Positions 7,934 through 19,263 of a stretch of DNA of 64,000 nucleotides are shown piece by piece. How positions within the stretch are numbered: position 1 is the stretch's first letter; each line of letters opens with the position of its first letter. Made by a program: the position numbers and the translations under genes. The notes below the pieces were generated by a model that was given only the letters and a program-made list of their open reading frames with translations, was not told where the DNA came from and ran no database searches. Source of the stretch: an uncultured Allomuricauda sp. (GTDB lineage Bacteria; Bacteroidota; Bacteroidia; Flavobacteriales; Flavobacteriaceae). The DNA lies in assembly GCF_947501165.1 (NCBI RefSeq), contig NZ_CANMUU010000003.1, positions 124,001-188,000 of the forward strand, in the 5' to 3' direction.

Positions 7934-9067
7934 ATGAAAAAACAAACAGCAACTTTTATTTTAATTATTTTCTCAGCACTAAGTACAGCACAAACCAAAG
8001 GGTTTCCTGAAGAAAAAAAGGAAGCCGTTAAAACTGTACTCCAAAAGTATCTTGACATGGGAATTCCCGGCCTTGCACTTACCGTATTCAATGCGGATAC
8101 GGGTTTTTGGTCTCATGCTGCAGGCTATTCCAATATGGAAAACAAGGAACCCTTGACAAACGAACATCTGTTCTATCTACAAAGTGTTAGCAAAACCTAT
8201 ATGGCGGTGCAGATACTTCAACTGTACGAGAAGAAAAAACTGGATTTGAACGACCCTATTACCAAATATCTAAGCTACGATTGGTTAATGGACAAAGAAG
8301 GAATAGATGAAGTTACCATCAAAATGCTATTGAACCAGACTTCGGGCATTCCAGAGTATAGCACTGACCCTATTCTGGTCTCTAGGATTATTCAAAACCC
8401 GCAAAAGGTCTTGTCGGTAGAGAAACTCCTATCTCACCTAAGAGGAAAGAATATGGATTTTGCTCCAGGAACAAAATACGCCTATCGAAATAGCAATTAT
8501 GAACTATTATCACTAATTGCAGATAAAATTACAGGGGACCATGTTGCCTACATGGAAAAACACATCTTCAAAAAGTTAGGATTGGAGTCCACATATTACC
8601 TTTCTATAGAAAACATCAGCGATGATTTGAATATTGCTGATGCCTATTGGGATGTTCTACTTATTGGAAGTCCCGCCAACATTTCAAAAATACAGCGGGC
8701 CAATGTTTCTTCCATGAAAGGTGATGATGGTATGGTTACCACCACCAAAGATGCCGTATTGTTCCTTAAAGGATTGGTCTCTGGCAAACTTTTAAAACCT
8801 AGGACCTTAGAAATGATGCAAGAGTTTGTTTTAAACGACAAGGGAGAAAAAAAATACGGATTGGGTATTCAATACTATGACCTTGACGTTACTTACGCTA
8901 TAGGGCATTCTGGAGGCGGTATAGGTGCTGGATGCGTATTGTTGTACCTTCCGGAATTGGATTCCATCGTCTTCATGTCCACTAACTTCAACACTTTAAT
9001 GGATTCACCCATTTTAAGGGAAGCAGAAAACATGCAACAAGAAATCTTAATGGCTTTGTTTATGTAA
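7934..9067 (+). CDS. Secreted serine hydrolase, beta-lactamase/PBP family (class C type)
   Basis: 377 residues with a signal peptide (MKKQTATFILIIFSALSTAQ). Active-site motifs of the beta-lactamase/D-alanyl-D-alanine peptidase superfamily are complete: SVSK (Ser84, Lys87), YRN in KYAYRNSNYE, and HSGGG near the C-terminus in place of KTG. Such proteins act in the periplasm as esterases or D-amino acid peptidases; true beta-lactamase activity cannot be inferred. It ends two bases before the convergent amidinotransferase-like gene. Confidence 0.88.
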   Translation: MKKQTATFILIIFSALSTAQTKGFPEEKKEAVKTVLQKYLDMGIPGLALTVFNADTGFWSHAAGYSNMENKEPLTNEHLFYLQSVSKTYMAVQILQLYEKKKLDLNDPITKYLSYDWLMDKEGIDEVTIKMLLNQTSGIPEYSTDPILVSRIIQNPQKVLSVEKLLSHLRGKNMDFAPGTKYAYRNSNYELLSLIADKITGDHVAYMEKHIFKKLGLESTYYLSIENISDDLNIADAYWDVLLIGSPANISKIQRANVSSMKGDDGMVTTTKDAVLFLKGLVSGKLLKPRTLEMMQEFVLNDKGEKKYGLGIQYYDLDVTYAIGHSGGGIGAGCVLLYLPELDSIVFMSTNFNTLMDSPILREAENMQQEILMALFM

Positions 9068-9069
9068 TG

Positions 9070-9981
9070 CTATTCCCGTATTAAGGGTAGTGTACTGCAA
9101 CGAAGAAGTCCCTCTTGCTTGGCAATCTCGGCATAAGGGATTTCTTCTACGGTAAATCCTTGACTGCGAAGCCAATTATTCAATCGGATAAAATTCTGTT
9201 CCGAGACAACAACTTCAGGAGAGATTGAAAATACATTGCTGAACATTTGGTACATCTCTTCTTTGTCAATCTCAAAAATGTTTTCCTTACCGAAGTAATT
9301 GACCAACCATTGGTATTCTTCCTCCACCAAAAAGCCGTTTTTGTGCAAAATGGCCTTGTCTTTGCCAACGGGTTGAAAGCAACAGTCCAAATGCAGCGCG
9401 TTTTCTTTAGCGTTGGTATTGGATTTTCTCAGCTCAAAGGATTTTACAGTTTTATGTGGAAACAACTCCCGAAGATATTCTACGGCTTCCTTGTTGGTTC
9501 TTGCTGTAATATAGTCCGGATAGTCCTTTCCCGTATAGGTGCCAACAAAAATATAATCGTTCCAGGGCATCACGTCACCTCCTTCTATATGCACTTCTTC
9601 TGGAGGCCTGATAATTTTGTTAGGGTCTATCTGTTCCAAAATAGGTCCAATTGCTTCAAACTCGCGTTCCCTGTCTGGTAAAATATTGGAATGAAACAAT
9701 TTATCCTCAATTACAAAAGCAATGTCTCGTGAAAAGATTTGGTTACAGTCCTGAATCACCTCAGGTCGAAACACTTTCACACCATACTTTTCAAAGACTG
9801 CAGCAAAAGCATCCATCTCTTTGACCATATCAGCTTCTTTAGGATAGGTACCTTTCAGGATATGTTCCAAAGATTTTGGGTCATATGCTTCTTCAGGTTT
9901 TGGGATAGGGCCACAGCTTTCCGCAGTACCCAATACCACCGCTTTAAGTGGTGCCGTTTCGTCTACAATATGAAGCTTCAT
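9070..9981 (-). CDS. Amidinotransferase / dimethylarginine dimethylaminohydrolase family protein
   Basis: 303 residues, pentein fold. Visible catalytic and binding elements: HIEGGDVMPW (acidic residue), ALHLDCCF (His-x-Asp), and the nucleophile Cys295 in LLRCSTLPL at the C-terminus. Family members hydrolyse or transfer guanidino groups of arginine derivatives; which one cannot be told from sequence alone. It is the second such enzyme within 4 kb (see ctlX). ATG 9981 (MKLHIVDE) is chosen over the adjacent ATG 9984 and more distant starts because homologs begin at this motif. Confidence 0.85.
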   Translation of the reverse strand: MKLHIVDETAPLKAVVLGTAESCGPIPKPEEAYDPKSLEHILKGTYPKEADMVKEMDAFAAVFEKYGVKVFRPEVIQDCNQIFSRDIAFVIEDKLFHSNILPDREREFEAIGPILEQIDPNKIIRPPEEVHIEGGDVMPWNDYIFVGTYTGKDYPDYITARTNKEAVEYLRELFPHKTVKSFELRKSNTNAKENALHLDCCFQPVGKDKAILHKNGFLVEEEYQWLVNYFGKENIFEIDKEEMYQMFSNVFSISPEVVVSEQNFIRLNNWLRSQGFTVEEIPYAEIAKQEGLLRCSTLPLIRE

Positions 9982-10052
9982 CATATGCGTGAGGTGAGTT
10001 GAATGGTTAAAACTTCTCAAAAACGAAAAGAAAAACCTTATAATTTCAGGGG

Positions 10053-10060
10053 CAAATCTA
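10053..10060 (-). promoter_or_regulatory. Possible -7 promoter element of the amidinotransferase gene
   Basis: Minus strand TAGATTTG matches TAnnTTTG, about 70 bases before the ATG. A weak -33 TTG lies 22 bases further upstream. The remaining stretch to 10268 is AT-rich with no further structure that I can name and must also hold the promoter of the divergent gene at 10269. Confidence 0.4.
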
Positions 10061-10268
10061 GTGTTTTACGTTTGATTTTCCCCAACAGGAAAACAAAAAA
10101 ACAACACCCACATTTAGGGGTATCCCTTAACACTTTTGTGGTATTCTTTTTTCGTTTAACTACCTGATTAGTAAATAGTTAAATATAATTGATTTTACTC
10201 TTTTTTCTGACAAAAAGTGCAGCTTCATTCGCAAATTTTGTTACATTTAGTATGATAATGATTTAAAG

Positions 10269-10736
10269 ATGAAGCGATTAATAATTGTTCTCCCCATAGT
10301 TGCATTGAGCTGTGTGTTTCTTTTACACATGAACGCCAATCGTACCAACCCTTTTTCTTTGGAAGCAGTTTCCCAAACTCAGGAAAGAGTATCCAGTTCA
10401 ATAATTAAATATGAAGATTGTATTCAGGAAGAATCGCTGATAAAACTTAAAGTCTTTTTGAAACATAAAAACCGATTGCTTTTTGGTAAAAACCTATCTC
10501 AACTGGATATACAAGTAGAGAAATACCGAACTTCTTTAGATTCTACAATTCAGAATTTGAGTGCCATTGATGCACATGGCTTTCTTCATAATGAGTATAG
10601 GAGATGTGAAAACATTTTATTATCCTCTGAGAGTTCATCTTTTCAAACCTACTATCATTTAAAGATAATGGAGGCCTGCTATGAAAAGGATAAAATACTA
10701 AATGAAAGTTCTCAAAACAGTTTAGCAAAACTGTAA
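10269..10736 (+). CDS. Small exported or membrane-anchored hypothetical protein
   Basis: 155 residues. The N-terminus (MKRLIIVLPIVALSCVFLLHM) is a signal peptide or single membrane anchor; no clear lipobox. The remainder is helical and charged with four cysteines, no recognised domain. It lies alone between a divergent enzyme gene and convergent gltA and shares the terminator at 10741-10767. Confidence 0.65.
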   Translation: MKRLIIVLPIVALSCVFLLHMNANRTNPFSLEAVSQTQERVSSSIIKYEDCIQEESLIKLKVFLKHKNRLLFGKNLSQLDIQVEKYRTSLDSTIQNLSAIDAHGFLHNEYRRCENILLSSESSSFQTYYHLKIMEACYEKDKILNESSQNSLAKL

Positions 10737-10740
10737 AACC

Positions 10741-10767
10741 AAAAAACGCCCTTTAAAGGGCGTTTTT
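10741..10767. terminator. Bidirectional terminator between a small exported protein gene and gltA
   Basis: The palindrome CGCCCTTTAAAGGGCG (10747-10762) is flanked by A6 on the left and T5 on the right, placed between two convergent genes, so it can serve both strands. Confidence 0.85.
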
Positions 10768-10792
10768 CTATTAGGTATATTTTCCCCTATTG

Positions 10793-12076
10793 TTATCGTT
10801 TGGAAACATCCACGAAAGGTCTGTGGTTTTCTCCAATGTAAATTTGTCTTGGTCTTCCTATAGGTTCCCCACGTAAACGCATTTCCCTCCATTGTGCAAT
10901 CCATCCTGGAAGTCTTCCCAAGGCGAACATTACCGTAAACATCTCCGTTGGGATACCTAAAGCACGATAAATGATTCCAGAGTAGAAATCTACATTTGGA
11001 TACAATTTGCGCTGCACGAAGTATTCATCTTCTAAAGCTTCTTTTTCCAAGCCTTTGGCGATATCCAAAATAGGATCTTCAATTCCCAGATTAGCCAAAA
11101 CTTCGTCAGCTGCTTTTTTAATGATTCTGGCACGTGGATCAAAGTTTTTATACACTCTATGTCCAAAGCCCATCAAACGGAATGGGTCGTTTTTATCTTT
11201 TGCCTTGGCCATATATTTTTTGGTATCACCACCATCAGCTTCTATTGCTTGCAGCATTTCTAACACCGCTTGGTTAGCTCCACCATGCAGTGGGCCCCAT
11301 AGCGCAGAAATACCAGCTGAAAGGGAAGCAAAAAGGCCTGCATGGGACGAACCAACAATTCGTACTGTAGAGGTTGAACAGTTTTGCTCATGATCTGCAT
11401 GAAGAATCAAAAGCTTATCAATGGCATCGATAGCGATTTGGTCCTTTACATATTCTTTGTTAGGCCTCTTGAACATCATTTTGTGAAAGTTCTCTGCATA
11501 GCCCAAGGTATCGTCTCCATAATTCAATGGAAGTCCCTTTTTCTTGCGTTGTGTCCAAGCCACCAAAACAGGGAACTTAGCTAAAATCCGTACAATGGAA
11601 TTATACATGGCCTCCTCAGAAGAAACGTCCACAGAAACCGGATTAAAGGCAACTAAGGCGCTGGTCATGGAGGACAATACGCCCATAGGATGTGCCGCTT
11701 TTGGAAAAGCTTGTAAAATCTTTTTCATTTCCTCATCTACATCCGCCTCTTCCTTAATGTCGTGATGGAACTTCTCCAACTGCTCCTTATTGGGTAATTC
11801 TCCGAAAATTAGCAGATAAGCCACTTCAAGAAAATCGGCCTTTTCGGCCAAGTCTTCTATAGAATAGCCGCGATACCTCAAAATGCCTTTCTCTCCATCT
11901 AAAAAGGTGATGGCACTTTCACAAGATCCCGTGTTTTTATATCCAGGATCTATGGTTACCATACCACTGGCAGACCTCAAGGTTTTAATATCTATGGCCA
12001 ATTCATTCTCAGTACCTTTTATAACTGGAAACTCGTAGCTGTTACCAGCATATTGAAGTGTTGCTTTATCCGACAT
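10793..12076 (-). CDS. gltA: Citrate synthase (type II)
   Basis: 427 residues; condenses acetyl-CoA and oxaloacetate at the entry of the TCA cycle. The catalytic regions are present: GPLHGGANQAVL (first active His), GFGHRVYKNFDPRA (second His) and NVDFYSGII (catalytic Asp). The N-terminal beta-rich domain typical of the allosteric hexameric type is present (residues about 1-50). The start is ATG 12076 (MSDKATLQYAG), which sits just behind a well-formed promoter; the longer in-frame extension would begin inside that promoter. Confidence 0.97.
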   Translation of the reverse strand: MSDKATLQYAGNSYEFPVIKGTENELAIDIKTLRSASGMVTIDPGYKNTGSCESAITFLDGEKGILRYRGYSIEDLAEKADFLEVAYLLIFGELPNKEQLEKFHHDIKEEADVDEEMKKILQAFPKAAHPMGVLSSMTSALVAFNPVSVDVSSEEAMYNSIVRILAKFPVLVAWTQRKKKGLPLNYGDDTLGYAENFHKMMFKRPNKEYVKDQIAIDAIDKLLILHADHEQNCSTSTVRIVGSSHAGLFASLSAGISALWGPLHGGANQAVLEMLQAIEADGGDTKKYMAKAKDKNDPFRLMGFGHRVYKNFDPRARIIKKAADEVLANLGIEDPILDIAKGLEKEALEDEYFVQRKLYPNVDFYSGIIYRALGIPTEMFTVMFALGRLPGWIAQWREMRLRGEPIGRPRQIYIGENHRPFVDVSKR

Positions 12077-12109
12077 TGAAATTTTTAAAAGATTATTAAA
12101 ATAGAGGCG

Positions 12110-12141
12110 CAAAATTACGAAAAAGCAAAGGCATTAACAAT
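12110..12141 (-). promoter_or_regulatory. Promoter of gltA (Bacteroidota type)
   Basis: On the minus strand, ATTG (12141-12138), a 20-base spacer and TAATTTTG (12117-12110) match the -33/-7 architecture TTTG-N19-21-TAnnTTTG. Transcription would start near 12103, giving a leader of about 27 bases. Confidence 0.65.
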
Positions 12142-12205
12142 TTCCCAAAGCTATTTATATCCTTCTTAACAGATAGGTAAAACCAAGAAATCCAAACTTG
12201 AAAAT

Positions 12206-13744
12206 CTACTCTAAGTTATAAAGCAATTCGTAATATTTATCCACCGATTTTTTCCAAGTAAAACGCTTCCTCTTCGCACCGGCCTGTATTTTCTTCCACT
12301 TCTCCTTGTCATTGGTGTAAACATCCAAAGCAGTATCAAAAGCGGCCAGCATATTTTTTATTTTCTCGTCATAGGTATCCCCATCAAAAGTGAAGCCGGT
12401 TTTCATATGGCTTACCGTATCCTTCAACCCCCCGGTATGATGTACTAGGCAAGGATTACCATTACGCATGGACAACATTTGGCTTATTCCGCAAGGTTCA
12501 AAAAGGCTGGGCATAAAGTATAGATCGGACTCCAGATAAATGGAATCAATAAGGTTTTCCGATTGGCCGTTGGTAAAAATGAAGTTTTTGTGCTCGTAGC
12601 TCAATTGTCTGAACAATTCCTCGTATTCTGGAGCGCCGGTACCTAAAAGCATAAAAATACCATCGACTTTTTCCAGCTTCTTCAAAATTTCTACAAATGC
12701 TTCGGGAGAACGCATGAAAAAGTAAAATTTCTGTTCGGTCAAACGGGCCACACTAGAAGCAATGAATTTGGGCCGATTACCTACATATTCCATAATTTTT
12801 TCACCGGTATGGGCCAAAAAGTCCGCTTTGTATTTCTTGTCTTCCATTTGCAACCAACCAAAGAGCGCCTTTACTGTATTCCGATAAATAAAGCCTTTTT
12901 CTTCTTGGTTGATGTTTTTGTAATTACACCCATTTAAAATGCCTATCAATCGACCTTCTTCGTTGGCTTTTTGCAAATCCAATTCCAAGCCCTCGCCTCC
13001 AATAAACTCAGGAGGAGAACTAGGTTTGAGCACATCATCTTTATAAGATGGTGAAACGGTATGGACGGCATCAGCAAAACGAATACCTACCGCCATAAGG
13101 TTGATACAATCCGTATATCGGTAATCTTTAAGAGCATCATAATCAAACTGAACGTTAGGGAACCAATTTTCCATGGAAGAGTAGTTATCTCCAAACGGAC
13201 GAATTCCCTGAATGGCCAAATTATGGATACTGTACACAAACCGAATATCCTTTAAAAGTGTATATTCTTCATGGTACTCACGAAGAAACAACAGCAAACT
13301 GGAGTGCCAATCATGCAAATGGATAACATCCAAATCCCCAAAAGCGCCACGCTTTACCCCTTCTGCAACGGCGGTACAGAAAATAAAATACTTGATGGCA
13401 TCGGTATAAAAAGGCTCCTCCGGGTCGTTGTGATAGATATGGGCAATATCTCCAGCTTCAATTTCTGGATGATGAATGACATAATGTACAATATTCGGAA
13501 ACTCTTTTTTGGGTTTCACCTCATACAGCTCAGCCGCATAGCCCATTCCCCTTAGGTTGAAATATAAGCTGGTCTTAAAAATTCCATCTTGATGTAATCT
13601 TCCGTAGGAAGGCACTATTACATGCACCTTATCGCCATGCTCCGAAATCTGCCGAGGAACGTCTCGGACTACATCTCCCATTCCTCCAGCTTTACAATCT
13701 GGGATGGCATCATTTTCTGCAGAAACAAAAAGAAAATTGTTCAT
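12206..13744 (-). CDS. glgA: Glycogen/starch synthase, glycosyltransferase family 5
   Basis: 512 residues. The ADP-glucose binding motif at the N-terminus reads KAGGMGDV (KxGG class), HLHDWHSS and YSIHNLAIQG follow as in glycogen synthases, and the C-terminal GT-B domain has SLFEPCGISQ. It would elongate alpha-1,4-glucan in the cytoplasm. Unusually no glgB, glgC or glgP is adjacent; the gene stands between eno's terminator and gltA. The family is clear, physiological role inferred. Confidence 0.88.
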   Translation of the reverse strand: MNNFLFVSAENDAIPDCKAGGMGDVVRDVPRQISEHGDKVHVIVPSYGRLHQDGIFKTSLYFNLRGMGYAAELYEVKPKKEFPNIVHYVIHHPEIEAGDIAHIYHNDPEEPFYTDAIKYFIFCTAVAEGVKRGAFGDLDVIHLHDWHSSLLLFLREYHEEYTLLKDIRFVYSIHNLAIQGIRPFGDNYSSMENWFPNVQFDYDALKDYRYTDCINLMAVGIRFADAVHTVSPSYKDDVLKPSSPPEFIGGEGLELDLQKANEEGRLIGILNGCNYKNINQEEKGFIYRNTVKALFGWLQMEDKKYKADFLAHTGEKIMEYVGNRPKFIASSVARLTEQKFYFFMRSPEAFVEILKKLEKVDGIFMLLGTGAPEYEELFRQLSYEHKNFIFTNGQSENLIDSIYLESDLYFMPSLFEPCGISQMLSMRNGNPCLVHHTGGLKDTVSHMKTGFTFDGDTYDEKIKNMLAAFDTALDVYTNDKEKWKKIQAGAKRKRFTWKKSVDKYYELLYNLE

Positions 13745-13811
13745 TAGGGGTGCTTTAGTTAGGTGGTTTTAGTTACGAGATTATAAGTTACCTAAACTTT
13801 ATCAATAGCGC

Positions 13812-13845
13812 AAAAAAAAGCCTTTCCGCAATCAGAAAGGCTTTT
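13812..13845 (-). terminator. Intrinsic terminator of eno
   Basis: On the minus strand GAAAGGCTTTT-type arm (13845-13835) pairs with AAAAGCCTTTC (13826-13816), loop of eight, followed by a run of T (complement of A at 13812-13819). It lies 18 bases beyond the eno stop codon. Confidence 0.8.
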
Positions 13846-13862
13846 ACAATGCTAAAAAAACA

Positions 13863-15215
<1,353 letters not shown>

Positions 15216-15276
15216 TCAGGCTTCATTTAAAACAGAATAAAGCCCGCTTAATACCCTAAAAACAAACTACATCGTT

Positions 15277-16389
15277 TTAGTTGCGTCCAGTTTGAATCAC
15301 TTCAAAAAACTGGTCGAACAAATAGTCGGCATCATGGGGTCCAGGGCTAGCTTCTGGGTGATATTGAACAGAGAATACATCCTTGTCCTTCATCTTGATT
15401 CCCGCCACTGTATTATCATTTAAATGTACATGGGTAATTTCCAAATCCTTATTTGCCTCCGTTTCTTCCCTATTTATGGCAAAACCGTGATTCTGGGACG
15501 TAATTTCACCTTTTCCAGTAACTAGATTCAAAACAGGGTGATTGATACCTCTATGTCCATTGTACATTTTGTATGTAGACACCCCATTCGCCAAGGCCAA
15601 AACTTGATGGCCCAAACAAATTCCGAACAATGGTTTATCGGATTGTATCATTTCCTTGGCAGTGGATATAGCATCGCTTAGCGGCTCTGGGTCACCAGGT
15701 CCGTTGGAAATAAAATATCCATCAGGATTCCATTCCGCCATTTCTGAAAAAGATGTGTTATAGGGAAAGACTTTAATGTAGGCCCCTCTTTTTGCCAGGT
15801 TACGTAGAATATTCTTTTTGATACCGATATCCAAGGCCGAAATCTTTATTTCTGAATTCTCATCCCCATAATAATAGGGTTCTTTGGTAGATACCTTGGA
15901 AGACAATTCCAAACCTTCCATACTGGGCACTTGCTTCAATTCTTCCTTAAGTGCATCTATCTCATCCACTCGAGTGGAAATTAAAGCATTCATAGCACCG
16001 TTATCCCGAATGTAGCTGACCAAGGCACGGGTATCTACATCAGATATGGCGAACAAATCATTCTTATCCAAAAATTCCAACAAGCTCATATCCGCACCTG
16101 GGCGCGAATACTCATAGCTAAAGTTTTTACAGATAAGTCCAGCAATCTTGGTACCATCGGATTCCACTTCATCACTCATTGTACCGTAGTTTCCAATATG
16201 GGCATTGGTAGTTACCATAAGTTGTCCGTAATACGAAGGGTCCGTGAATATTTCCTGATATCCGGTCATCCCCGTATTGAAACAAACTTCGCCTACAGCG
16301 GTTCCTTCTTTCTTTCCTACAGACTTACCATAAAAGATGGTTCCGTCTGCCAACAATATGAGTGCTTTCTTTTTTGAGTGGTATTTCAT
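15277..16389 (-). CDS. carA: Carbamoyl-phosphate synthase small (glutaminase) subunit
   Basis: 370 residues. The N-terminal CPSase domain (residues about 8-140, with GxTGYQEIFTDPSY) is followed by a class I glutamine amidotransferase domain with nucleophile Cys in FGICLGHQVLALA and the His/Glu pair in VQYHPEASPGPHD. Supplies ammonia for carbamoyl phosphate in pyrimidine and arginine synthesis. The large subunit gene carB is not adjacent. Separated from rplQ by a terminator, so it has its own transcription signals. Confidence 0.96.
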   Translation of the reverse strand: MKYHSKKKALILLADGTIFYGKSVGKKEGTAVGEVCFNTGMTGYQEIFTDPSYYGQLMVTTNAHIGNYGTMSDEVESDGTKIAGLICKNFSYEYSRPGADMSLLEFLDKNDLFAISDVDTRALVSYIRDNGAMNALISTRVDEIDALKEELKQVPSMEGLELSSKVSTKEPYYYGDENSEIKISALDIGIKKNILRNLAKRGAYIKVFPYNTSFSEMAEWNPDGYFISNGPGDPEPLSDAISTAKEMIQSDKPLFGICLGHQVLALANGVSTYKMYNGHRGINHPVLNLVTGKGEITSQNHGFAINREETEANKDLEITHVHLNDNTVAGIKMKDKDVFSVQYHPEASPGPHDADYLFDQFFEVIQTGRN

Positions 16390-16427
16390 AGCCCGTTAAA
16401 AAATTTCAATTTCACAAAAGAACATAA

Positions 16428-16457
16428 AAAAAGGATACGTTTTCACGTATCCTTTTT
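16428..16457 (-). terminator. Terminator at the end of the ribosomal protein block
   Basis: AAAGGATACGT (16430-16440) and ACGTATCCTTT (16445-16455) form a perfect 11-base stem with a four-base loop, with A and T runs on both flanks. It lies 30 bases after the rplQ stop on the minus strand and ends the long ribosomal operon before carA. Confidence 0.88.
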
Positions 16458-16487
16458 CTACTATTCCATAAGTTAATAACATAGTTA

Positions 16488-16991
16488 TTATTCTTCTGAA
16501 TCGTCTTCTTTAGTTTCAACAACTGGAGCTGCAGCTTCAACCTTTTTAGCCCCACCTCTTCTACTTCTTCTAGTAGTTTTCTTCTTGGTAGACTTACCAG
16601 CGTTGTACAATTCGTTGAAATCAACCAATTCGATAAGCGCCATATCTGCGTTGTCCCCAAGTCGGTTCCCCAACTTGATGATACGAGTATACCCGCCTGG
16701 CCTGTCAGCTACTTTTTCCGCTACCTCACCAAAAAGTTCAGTAACTGCATGCTTATTTCTCAAGTTGCTAAATACAACTCTTCGGTTATGCATACCCTTT
16801 TCAGCTGTTTGGTTATTCTCCGTCTTTGATTTTGTAATCAAGGGCTCAATAAATTGCTTAAGCGCTTTGGCTTTAGCAACTGTAGTGTTGATACGCTTGT
16901 GTTCAATCAAAGAACAGGCCATATTGGCCAACATCGCTTTTCTATGCGCTGCTGTCCTTCCTAAATGGTTGAATTTTTTTCCGTGTCTCAT
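16488..16991 (-). CDS. rplQ: 50S ribosomal protein L17
   Basis: 167 residues; the core ([20 protein letters not shown]...) is the normal ~120-residue L17 at the exit of the peptide tunnel. A C-terminal extension of about 45 residues is first basic ([15 protein letters not shown]) and then rich in Ala, Val and Glu with an acidic end; such tails are usual in Bacteroidota. Last gene of the operon, 61 bases after rpoA. Confidence 0.97.
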   Translation of the reverse strand: MRHGKKFNHLGRTAAHRKAMLANMACSLIEHKRINTTVAKAKALKQFIEPLITKSKTENNQTAEKGMHNRRVVFSNLRNKHAVTELFGEVAEKVADRPGGYTRIIKLGNRLGDNADMALIELVDFNELYNAGKSTKKKTTRRSRRGGAKKVEAAAPVVETKEDDSEE

Positions 16992-17052
16992 TGTCTTTGT
17001 TTTATCATCTTGCTACCGGACCCAAATTTCTTGGGGAGCAAAATATGATTAC

Positions 17053-18045
17053 TTAATCTTTGTCTAATTTGTATTTGGACAAATCCATTCCAAATTGAAG
17101 ACCTTTGTTGATAACCAACTCCTCCAATTCAGTAAGTGATTTTTTACCAAAGTTTCTGAACTTCATCAAATCGTTCTTGTTGAAAGAAACCAAGTCACCT
17201 AAAGTGTCTACTTCAGCAGCTTTCAAACAGTTCAATGCACGTACAGACAAATCCATATCGACCAATTTGGTCTTCAATAGCTGACGCATGTGTAAGGACT
17301 CTTCATCATACGTCTCTGTTTGTGCAATCTCATCAGCTTCCAAAGTGATACGCTCATCAGAGAACAACATGAAGTGGTGAATCAACACCTTGGCTGCTTC
17401 TGTCAATGCATCTTTAGGATGAATGGAACCATCAGTAACGATTTCAAAAACCAATTTTTCATAATCGGTCTTTTGCTCTACCCTGAAGTTCTCAATGCTG
17501 TACTTTACATTCTTTACAGGAGTATATACTGAATCCACAGCAATACTACCAAGAGGAGCATTGGACTTTTTGTTCTCTTCTGCAGGAACATATCCACGTC
17601 CTTTTTCTATGATAACCTCCAAATTGATACTCACTTTGGGGTCCATGTTACAAATGACCAAATCTGGGTTCAATACTTGATACCCAGAGATAAATTTCTG
17701 GAAATCACCAGCGGTCAATTGTTCTTTTCCACTTACTGAAACTGAAACGGTTTCGCTCTCAACATCATCAATCTGTCTTTTGAAACGTACTTGTTTCAGA
17801 TTCAATATCATTTCTGTTACATCTTCCACTACACCGGGAATAACAGAAAACTCGTGCTCAACACCATCAATACGAACTGAGGTGATGGCAAATCCCTCTA
17901 AAGAGGAAAGCAAAACTCTACGCAATGCATTTCCAACAGTTAATCCATAACCAGGTTCCAAAGGGCGAAATTCAAATTTCCCTTCGAAATCTGTTGAATC
18001 TATCATTATAACTTTATCGGGCTTCTGAAAATTAAGTAATGCCAT
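17053..18045 (-). CDS. rpoA: RNA polymerase alpha subunit
   Basis: 330 residues. The N-terminal assembly domain has [18 protein letters not shown] near residue 37; the C-terminal domain (about 250-325) has the two helix-hairpin-helix elements [16 protein letters not shown] and [18 protein letters not shown] that contact DNA and activators. Located between rpsD and rplQ as in most bacteria. Confidence 0.98.
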   Translation of the reverse strand: MALLNFQKPDKVIMIDSTDFEGKFEFRPLEPGYGLTVGNALRRVLLSSLEGFAITSVRIDGVEHEFSVIPGVVEDVTEMILNLKQVRFKRQIDDVESETVSVSVSGKEQLTAGDFQKFISGYQVLNPDLVICNMDPKVSINLEVIIEKGRGYVPAEENKKSNAPLGSIAVDSVYTPVKNVKYSIENFRVEQKTDYEKLVFEIVTDGSIHPKDALTEAAKVLIHHFMLFSDERITLEADEIAQTETYDEESLHMRQLLKTKLVDMDLSVRALNCLKAAEVDTLGDLVSFNKNDLMKFRNFGKKSLTELEELVINKGLQFGMDLSKYKLDKD

Positions 18046-18063
18046 ATTGGACTAATGTTGATT

Positions 18064-18669
18064 TTATTTAGAGTATAACTCGACTATTAACTGCTCTTTG
18101 ATATTTTCAGGAATCTGAAGTCTTTCGGGAACAGTTACAAAAGTACCTTCCTTTTTTTCTGAGTTCCAAGTAATCCATTCGTATACGCTACTGTTAGCGG
18201 CCAAAGAATCGTCAATGGCTTGAACGGATTTTGATTTTTCACGTACTCCCACAACATCACCTGCTCTTAAGGAATAGGAAGGAATATTTACAATCTCGCC
18301 GTTTACGGTTATGTGTCTGTGGGAAACCAGCTGTCTGGCTCCACGTCTTGATGGAGCAATACCCATTCTGTAGACTACGTTATCCAAACGGGATTCGCAC
18401 AATTGCAACAATACCTCACCGGTTACCCCATCGCGTCTTTTAGCTTCTGTAAACAGATTTCTAAACTGACGCTCCAAAATACCATAGGTATATTTTGCCT
18501 TTTGCTTTTCCATCAACTGGATTGCGTATTCCGATTTCTTACCACGGCGTCTGTTGTTACCGTGTTGCCCTGGAGGGTAATTTTTCTTTTCGAACGACTT
18601 ATCGTCTCCGAAAATCGCTTCTCCAAACTTCCTAGCGATTTTTGTTTTTGGTCCTGTGTATCTTGCCAT
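18064..18669 (-). CDS. rpsD: 30S ribosomal protein S4
   Basis: 201 residues with an S4 RNA-binding domain ([20 protein letters not shown]). The N-terminus ([17 protein letters not shown]) lacks the four-cysteine zinc site found in some bacteria, so this is the zinc-free form. S4 starts 16S rRNA assembly and is a known autoregulator of its operon in several phyla; the 97-base gap upstream has a small GGCC-TTTC-GGCC hairpin (about 18738-18752) that could be relevant. Confidence 0.97.
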   Translation of the reverse strand: MARYTGPKTKIARKFGEAIFGDDKSFEKKNYPPGQHGNNRRRGKKSEYAIQLMEKQKAKYTYGILERQFRNLFTEAKRRDGVTGEVLLQLCESRLDNVVYRMGIAPSRRGARQLVSHRHITVNGEIVNIPSYSLRAGDVVGVREKSKSVQAIDDSLAANSSVYEWITWNSEKKEGTFVTVPERLQIPENIKEQLIVELYSK

Positions 18670-18766
18670 CTTTTTTATTTTTTGAAAATGCGATTATGAA
18701 TTAAGGCTTATCCTTCGATAATCTCTTTGCACCTTCAAGGCCGAAAGGCCGTTAGTAAATAAATAA

Positions 18767-19159
18767 TTAAACTCTTCTTCTTTTTGGAGGTCTACAACCG
18801 TTGTGCGGTAGTGGTGTAACATCCACAATTTCGGTAACTTCAATACCGGAGTTATGAATGGTACGGATTGCAGATTCTCTACCATTTCCTGGTCCTTTGA
18901 CATATACTTTTACTTTGCGAAGACCTGCTTCGTGTGCTACTTTGGCACAATCTTCGGCAGCAACCTGGGCAGCGTAAGGGGTGTTCTTTTTAGAACCTCT
19001 AAAGCCCATTTTTCCCGCAGAAGACCAAGAGATTACGTCTCCCTTTTTATTTGTCAAAGAGATAATGATATTGTTGAAAGAAGCTACTACGTGAGCCTCA
19101 CCTGTAGACTCAACGATTACTTTACGCTTCTTTGCTGTTTTTGTATTTGCTTTTGCCAT
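18767..19159 (-). CDS. rpsK: 30S ribosomal protein S11
   Basis: 130 residues. Recognised by [24 protein letters not shown] and the conserved C-terminus [17 protein letters not shown]. Located on the platform of the small subunit next to the mRNA exit. The 104-base gap to rpsM holds no structure that I can identify. Confidence 0.98.
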   Translation of the reverse strand: MAKANTKTAKKRKVIVESTGEAHVVASFNNIIISLTNKKGDVISWSSAGKMGFRGSKKNTPYAAQVAAEDCAKVAHEAGLRKVKVYVKGPGNGRESAIRTIHNSGIEVTEIVDVTPLPHNGCRPPKRRRV

Positions 19160-19263
19160 ATTTTTTAGTTTCTAGCTGTTAGTTCTTTGTTATTGGAATC
19201 CTAGACTTTTACATTTCAAACAGATTCTTCTAACGCCTGAATACTAATGACTGCTATCTATTA

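Noticed and set aside
7934..9067. True class C beta-lactamase
   Set aside because: SxxK, YxN and HSGG motifs occur in many peptidases and esterases; the KTG triad typical of AmpC is not present.
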